In this document: positions 59,029 to 64,000 of the stretch, in pieces
How positions within the stretch are numbered: the stretch's first letter is position 1
Layout: each line of letters opens with the position of its first letter
From: Paraperibacillus esterisolvens
GTDB lineage: Bacteria; Bacillota; Bacilli; Bacillales; DSM-1321
Length of the DNA: 64,000 bases
Assembly: GCF_046237625.1 (NCBI RefSeq)
Contig: NZ_CP143545.1
Span: forward strand, 1-64,000
Direction of reading: 5' to 3'
Notes under the pieces: model-generated
What the model was told of the DNA's origin: nothing
The model's input: the letters and a program-made list of their open reading frames with translations, nothing else
Databases searched by the model: none
Made by a program: the position numbers and the translations under genes

Positions 59029-62000
59029 ATGAATGATCTGCAGGGTTTATTGAAAGACAATGATGATGTGCAGTCGCTGTTAAGCGGCCTGAAGGAAGGG
59101 TTAAAGGAACAGATGGCAGCCGGCCTGTCCGGTTCGTCACGCTCCATGCTGATTTCATCTGTTTATACCGAAAGACAAAAACCTGTTCTCGTCATTACTC
59201 ATAATCTCCTCCAGGCACAAAAGCTTTATGATGATTTAAGTGCTTTTCTGCCTGAGGCTGATTTATTTTTATATCCAGCCAATGAGCTGATGGCTGCTGA
59301 ACTGAGTGTTTCCAGTCCGGAGCTTAGAGCACAGAGAATCGAGGTCCTTAATCACTGGTCGCAAAACCAGGGAGGGATTGTCATAGCGCCGATGGCAGGA
59401 GTGCGTAAGCTTCTGCCTCCCAAGGATATGTGGAAGAAATTTCAGCTGTCCTTTCAGACGGGAGAAGATATCAATCTTGATGAAACCCTATCGGGGCTTG
59501 TTTCCATGGGGTATGCAAGGTCTGAAATGGTTTCCTCCCCTGGCGAATTTTCTCTTCGCGGGGGAATTTTGGACATATATCCGCTGACTGAAACGAATCC
59601 TATAAGAATCGAACTATTCGACACAGAAGTAGATTCGATTCGTACATTTACAATTGATACACAAAGGTCACAGAAGAAGCTCAAGCGGGTGGCCATAGGG
59701 CCAAGCACCGAGGCACTGCTTCAGAACGAATCATTGGAAAGGCTTATTGAACGACTTGATTCAGGATTAAGCAGCAGTCTGAAAAAAATAAAGGACAGCA
59801 AGGCAAAAGAGCAGATGCTCCAGAATATCGGCCATGAACTCGAACTGTTAAGGAACGGTGCAAGGCCTGAACATCTGTTTAAGTATCTGAGCCTCGCTTA
59901 TGAAAACACCGCTAGTTTGCTAGATTATCTTCCTGATGATGGGATGGTTTTCATGGATGAAATTACAAGGATCCATGAAATCAGCGAAACCCTTGAAAAG
60001 GAAGAAGCAGAATGGTATACAAGCCTGCTTGGCGAAGGGCGGATCATCCATGATGTACCGCTCTCGCACCGGCTGCCGGAACTGCTGTACAGATCAAAGA
60101 ATCCTTTGATCTATCTGTCTCTATTCTTAAGGCATGTTCCCTATACGAATCCGCAGAATATCATAAATTTCACATGCAAGCAGATGCAGAATTTCCATGG
60201 GCAGATGAATGTGTTTAAGGCAGAAATAGAGAGATGGAGAAAAGGGAATTATTCTGTCGTGGTGCTGGGCCCGGACGAGGAGAGGATGAAGAAGCTCCGC
60301 AGGGTGTTTGAGGATTATGGAATTGAGGCTGCCGAGCTTGAGGACAGCAGCACAATTCTACCGGGCAGGCTGCAAATTGCCAAAGGGAACCTCCACACAG
60401 GATTTGAGCTACCCATGCTGCGGCTAGCTGTCATTACAGAAAATGAACTGTTCAACAAGAAATCGAGAAAGCCGCCAAAGCGGCAGAAGCTGTCTAACGC
60501 AGAAAGAATTAAAAGCTACTCCGAGTTAAAGACAGGAGACTATGTAGTCCACGTCAACCATGGCATCGGCAAGTATCTCGGCCTTGAGACCCTGGTTGTA
60601 GGCGGTGTCCACAAGGATTATCTCCATGTAAGGTATCAGGGGACAGATAAGCTCTATATACCCGTAGATCAGATTGACCTCGTGCAGAAATATGTGGGTT
60701 CTGAAGGGAAAGAGCCGAAGCTGTACAAATTGGGGGGCAGTGAGTGGAAAAGGGTCAAAGGCAAGGTGGAATCCTCTGTTCAGGATATTGCGGATGATCT
60801 CATTAGACTTTATGCAGCAAGGGAAGCCTCAAAAGGGTATGCCTTTTCACCCGACACTGAAATGCAGCGTGAATTCGAAGCTGCCTTTCCCTACAGCGAA
60901 ACAGACGATCAGCTGAGGTCAATCGTTGAAATCAAAAAGGACATGGAGCGTGAGCGGCCGATGGAGCGGCTCCTTTGCGGTGATGTAGGCTACGGGAAGA
61001 CGGAGGTTGCCATCAGGGCAGCCTTTAAAGCCATCATGGATGGAAAACAGGTTGCATTCCTAGTTCCTACCACGATCCTTGCCCAGCAGCATTATGAAAC
61101 CATCCGTGAAAGATTTCAGGATTTCCCTATCAATATCGGCCTGCTGAGCCGCTTCAGATCCAGAAAACAACAGAATGAAACGATCAAGGGGCTGAAGGCA
61201 GGGTCTGTGGACATTGTAATAGGCACCCATCGCATCCTGTCCAAGGATCTGCAGTACCGTGACCTCGGCCTTTTAATTATCGATGAGGAACAGCGGTTTG
61301 GCGTAACACATAAAGAGAAGATCAAGCAGCTGAAAACGAATGTGGATGTGCTCACCTTAACAGCCACCCCTATTCCGCGTACCCTTCATATGTCCATGCT
61401 TGGAGTGAGGGATCTGTCGGTCATCGAGACTCCCCCTGAGAACCGTTTTCCGGTCCAGACTTATGTGATGGAATATAACGGAGTCCTTGTCAAAGAAGCA
61501 ATCGAGCGGGAACTCGCAAGGGGCGGTCAGGTTTATTTCCTATACAACAGGGTAGAGGATATAGCAAGAAAAGCAGAAGAAATTTCCATGTTTGTGCCTG
61601 ACGCAAGAGTAGTATATGCACATGGCCAGATGTCTGAGAGCGAGCTTGAATCCGTAATGCTTGCTTTTATGGATGGCGAATATGATGTTCTGGTAAGCAC
61701 CACCATCATTGAAACAGGGGTGGATATCCCGAATGTAAATACACTCATTGTGCATGATGCCGACAGGATGGGGCTTTCCCAGCTGTATCAGCTGCGCGGA
61801 AGGGTAGGCAGGTCGAACCGTGTGGCTTATGCGTACTTTACCTACCGCAAAGACAAGATACTGACTGAAGTGGCAGAGAAGCGCCTGCAGGCTATTAAAG
61901 AATTCACTGAGCTTGGATCGGGATTCAAGATTGCCATGCGCGACCTCTCGATCCGCGGTGCCGGCAATCTTCTCGGGGCAGCACAGCATGGATACATTGA

Positions 62001-62586
62001 TTCGGTGGGCTTCGATTTGTATTCCCAGATGCTTAAGGAAGCAATTGATTCCCGTAAGACCGGTGAAGTGAAGGAAGAAAAGCCGAGAGTGGAGATCGAC
62101 CTGGAGGTGGATGCCTATATACCGGACGCCTATATCGCTGACGGCCATCAGAAGATCGAGATGTATAAGAGGTTCCGCGGAATCGAAACCCTGAAGGAAC
62201 TCGAAGAACTGCAAAGCGAGATGCTCGACCGATTTGGTGAATATCCTGAAGAAGTGGCACTCTTGTTTTTGATTGCCGAAACGAAGGTATATGCACTGAA
62301 GAATGGAGTAGAGCTGATCAAGCAGGCTAAGCAGGAGATCAAAATTATCATCTCGGAGAGGGCAAGCAGAGATATAGACGGCCATAAGGTGTTCCAGCTT
62401 GGCTCAAAGTATGGACGGGTGGTCGGACTTGGCATGGAGGGCAATTCATTGAAGATTACCCTCAATATTAAGAACACCGCCCAGGGTGTCTGGCTCAATA
62501 TCATCTATGAGCTCATCCAGGGTTTGGAGGGAGCCAGAAAAGATGGCAGTGCGTCAGCGGCTCCCATACACCAGGATAAAAAGTGA
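59029..62586 (+). CDS. mfd: Transcription-repair coupling factor Mfd
   Basis: Mfd displaces stalled RNA polymerase from damaged DNA and recruits UvrA. The 1,185 residues have the UvrB-homology module (about 20-350), the RNA-polymerase interaction domain near 510-570 (TGDYVVHVNHGIGKYLGLETL), and the helicase motifs GDVGYGKTEVAIRAAFKA (near 651), DEEQRFGV (near 752) and TATPIPRTL. The TRG and C-terminal domains follow. The length is normal. The ATG follows AAAGGAGG. Confidence 0.98.
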   Translation: MNDLQGLLKDNDDVQSLLSGLKEGLKEQMAAGLSGSSRSMLISSVYTERQKPVLVITHNLLQAQKLYDDLSAFLPEADLFLYPANELMAAELSVSSPELRAQRIEVLNHWSQNQGGIVIAPMAGVRKLLPPKDMWKKFQLSFQTGEDINLDETLSGLVSMGYARSEMVSSPGEFSLRGGILDIYPLTETNPIRIELFDTEVDSIRTFTIDTQRSQKKLKRVAIGPSTEALLQNESLERLIERLDSGLSSSLKKIKDSKAKEQMLQNIGHELELLRNGARPEHLFKYLSLAYENTASLLDYLPDDGMVFMDEITRIHEISETLEKEEAEWYTSLLGEGRIIHDVPLSHRLPELLYRSKNPLIYLSLFLRHVPYTNPQNIINFTCKQMQNFHGQMNVFKAEIERWRKGNYSVVVLGPDEERMKKLRRVFEDYGIEAAELEDSSTILPGRLQIAKGNLHTGFELPMLRLAVITENELFNKKSRKPPKRQKLSNAERIKSYSELKTGDYVVHVNHGIGKYLGLETLVVGGVHKDYLHVRYQGTDKLYIPVDQIDLVQKYVGSEGKEPKLYKLGGSEWKRVKGKVESSVQDIADDLIRLYAAREASKGYAFSPDTEMQREFEAAFPYSETDDQLRSIVEIKKDMERERPMERLLCGDVGYGKTEVAIRAAFKAIMDGKQVAFLVPTTILAQQHYETIRERFQDFPINIGLLSRFRSRKQQNETIKGLKAGSVDIVIGTHRILSKDLQYRDLGLLIIDEEQRFGVTHKEKIKQLKTNVDVLTLTATPIPRTLHMSMLGVRDLSVIETPPENRFPVQTYVMEYNGVLVKEAIERELARGGQVYFLYNRVEDIARKAEEISMFVPDARVVYAHGQMSESELESVMLAFMDGEYDVLVSTTIIETGVDIPNVNTLIVHDADRMGLSQLYQLRGRVGRSNRVAYAYFTYRKDKILTEVAEKRLQAIKEFTELGSGFKIAMRDLSIRGAGNLLGAAQHGYIDSVGFDLYSQMLKEAIDSRKTGEVKEEKPRVEIDLEVDAYIPDAYIADGHQKIEMYKRFRGIETLKELEELQSEMLDRFGEYPEEVALLFLIAETKVYALKNGVELIKQAKQEIKIIISERASRDIDGHKVFQLGSKYGRVVGLGMEGNSLKITLNIKNTAQGVWLNIIYELIQGLEGARKDGSASAAPIHQDKK

Positions 62587-62745
62587 GGCACTCTGCTACG
62601 GATATCACAGGCAGATTGGCAATGAACATCTAAGACGGGTTAATGCCCCTTTTAAAACCCAGCGGCTTTCTAGTTCTTAAGAAGCCCTGGAATAGATTAA
62701 AATTTGGCAGCAGAGTAAACCGCAAGAAGAAAAATGCCAGATAGT

Positions 62746-62774
62746 GTATAGAAGTTTGAAGATGAAAAATACTA
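62746..62774 (+). promoter_or_regulatory. Sigma-G-type promoter of spoVT
   Basis: -35 GTATA (62746-62750), 17-bp spacer, -10 AATACTA (62768-62774), one base from the sigma-G ideal CATACTA. spoVT is sigma-G-dependent in B. subtilis. Confidence 0.7.
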
Positions 62775-62842
62775 AGGTCAATAACGGTGGAAATTCCAAA
62801 GTTTTCACCACTATCCAAATGATGAAAGAGAGGCAACATAAG

Positions 62843-63379
62843 ATGAAAGCAACTGGAATCGTACGTCGAATTGATGATTTGGGAAGAGTTGTTATACCCA
62901 AGGAAATCCGCAGGACTCTCCGCATCCGTGAAGGAGATCCTCTTGAAATTTTCGTGGACAGGGACGGAGAGGTAATCCTAAAGAAATATTCACCTATCAG
63001 TGAACTCAGTGATTTTGCAAAAGAATATGCAGAGGCTTTATATGACAGCCTGGGCAATCCCGTGCTCATATGTGACAGGGACACATTCATTGCTGTTGCG
63101 GGAGTTTCCAAGAAGGATTATTTAAATAAGAGCATCGGCGAACAGATGGAGAGAGCCATGGAAGATCGGGGTTCTATCCTTGAGACTTCAAAGGGACAGG
63201 TATCCATTGTAGATGGAAATACAGAGGATTTACAGTCTTATACCATCGGGCCGATCGTTGCAAACGGGGACCCAATCGGGGCAGTGGTGATCTTCTCCAA
63301 AGAATCCTCATTGGGAGATGTTGAGAGGAAAGCAGTTGAAACAGCTGCCGGATTCTTAGCACGCCAGATGGAATCCTAA
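62843..63379 (+). CDS. spoVT: Stage V sporulation regulator SpoVT
   Basis: SpoVT is a forespore transcription factor that adjusts sigma-G genes. The 178 residues have an AbrB-like DNA-binding domain (KATGIVRRIDDLGRVVIPKEIRRTLRI) and a GAF-like C-terminal domain (about 55-178). The start chosen is ATG at 62843 after AGAGAGG, which gives the family N terminus; an upstream frame from 62744 lies inside the promoter and lacks a ribosome site. abrB at 41 kb is a paralogue by its N-terminal half. Confidence 0.96.
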   Translation: MKATGIVRRIDDLGRVVIPKEIRRTLRIREGDPLEIFVDRDGEVILKKYSPISELSDFAKEYAEALYDSLGNPVLICDRDTFIAVAGVSKKDYLNKSIGEQMERAMEDRGSILETSKGQVSIVDGNTEDLQSYTIGPIVANGDPIGAVVIFSKESSLGDVERKAVETAAGFLARQMES

Positions 63380-63394
63380 TTATATGTGAACAAC

Positions 63395-63428
63395 CGAAAA
63401 AGGCATCCATCAGGAATGCCTTTTTTCA
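63395..63428 (+). terminator. Terminator after spoVT
   Basis: AAAAGGCAT and ATGCCTTTT pair around a nine-base loop and end in a T run. Confidence 0.9.
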
Positions 63429-63597
63429 TTTTGAATCAAGCTCAATCTGTATCTACAGGGTATCCCGCAGTCCCTTTGGGGCTTCCGCCGAAGGTGTATA
63501 TGCTATAATAGGGGCACTATTGGAAGAATCAAGGTACAGGGCGCAGCCCCTGTCCGAAAAAGCCATTATCATCAACAGCAGGAAGTAGGAGAAAAAG

Positions 63598-64000
63598 ATG
63601 GCTGAAAGGCCGGATGACATATCAAGTACAGTATTTAGAGGGGCGGCCATTCTGACTGCAGCTGCTATCCTGGTAAAGGTTCTCAGTGCCTTTTATCGAA
63701 TACCTTATCAAAATTTGGCCGGTGACATCGGCTTTTATATCTATCAGCAGGTGTATCCGCTGTATGGCATAGCTCTTATTTTGTCCACCTATGGATTTCC
63801 GGTAATCATTTCAAAGCTGATGGCAGAAAAACAGGGAAACAGCAAAGAAGCTGGAGAAGTCCTGTATGTTTCATTCCTGATTCTTACGGCAGTGGGCCTC
63901 GCCTTTTTCTCAGCCGTTTATTTCGGGGCAGGCCGTCTTGCAGCAGCCATGGGAGACAAACAGCTGGCGCCTCTGCTTAAAATCAGTGCATTTCCGTTCC
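63598..64000 (+). CDS. yabM: MOP/MATE-type membrane transporter YabM (3'-truncated by the window)
   Basis: The visible 134 residues have the start of a polytopic transporter of the MviN/SpoVB family: MAERPDDISSTVFRGAAILT, then hydrophobic segments (about 14-32, 55-72, 90-112) with the conserved RIPYQNLAGDIGFYIYQQVYPLYGI. Such proteins flip lipid-linked polysaccharide or peptidoglycan precursors across the membrane. The ATG follows AGGAG. It follows spoVT as in B. subtilis. The gene continues beyond base 64000. Confidence 0.9.
   Translation, partial: MAERPDDISSTVFRGAAILTAAAILVKVLSAFYRIPYQNLAGDIGFYIYQQVYPLYGIALILSTYGFPVIISKLMAEKQGNSKEAGEVLYVSFLILTAVGLAFFSAVYFGAGRLAAAMGDKQLAPLLKISAFPF

Overview
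The window is the segment just downstream of the replication origin in a spore-forming Bacillaceae chromosome. It is moderate in GC, and the gene order follows the Bacillus subtilis dnaA-to-yabM region almost gene for gene. It starts inside dnaA, because about 108 N-terminal codons are missing, and ends inside yabM. All identifications come from reading translations and remembered family features; no database search was run. The sporulation genes (bofA, csfB, yabG, sspF, spoVG, spoVT, fin), abrB with Spo0A boxes, and two rRNA operons with spacer tRNA-Ile and tRNA-Ala all fit this assignment. Species cannot be fixed from this alone.

Layout. 1-8.8 kb: dnaA, dnaN, rlbA, recF, remB, gyrB, gyrA, with an origin-unwinding region between dnaA and dnaN. 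8.9-10 kb: an accessory HD-GYP-like gene with a damaged metal site. 10.0-15.6 kb: first rRNA operon. 15.6-27.4 kb: yaaC (minus), guaB, dacA, a T-box leader and serS, tRNA-Ser, dck and dgk (minus), tadA, SRP RNA, dnaX, yaaK, recR, yaaL, bofA. The pdxS-pdxT pair found between dacA and serS in B. subtilis is absent. 27.5-33.1 kb: second rRNA operon, a direct repeat of the first at an offset of 17,482 bp. 33.3-41 kb: csfB, a PLP decarboxylase, tmk, darA, yaaR, holB, ricT, yabA, yabB, yazA, rsmI. 41-46.7 kb: abrB (minus), metS, a parS site inside the metS terminator, yabD, yabE. 47-58.6 kb: rnmV, ksgA, yabG, veg, sspF, ispE, purR, yabJ, spoVG, glmU, prs, ctc, pth, fin. 59-64 kb: mfd, spoVT, yabM.

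The genes cover replication and its control, recombination and repair, translation (rRNA, tRNA, SRP RNA, aminoacyl-tRNA synthetases, rRNA and tRNA modification), nucleotide and precursor supply, and sporulation regulators. Several promoters of sporulation and stress sigma factors can be read directly: sigma-F at csfB, sigma-F/G at fin, sigma-G at spoVT, sigma-K at yabG, sigma-H at spoVG and sigma-B at ctc.

No prophage, insertion sequence, CRISPR array or defence island was seen. The least explained signals are in intergenic DNA: a two-copy GC-rich repeat family, a structured element with a 27-nt direct repeat upstream of rnmV, a 21-bp tandem array downstream of yabG, a repeated segment inside the rRNA spacers, and apparent non-AUG (ATT, ATC) starts for yaaR and yabE.
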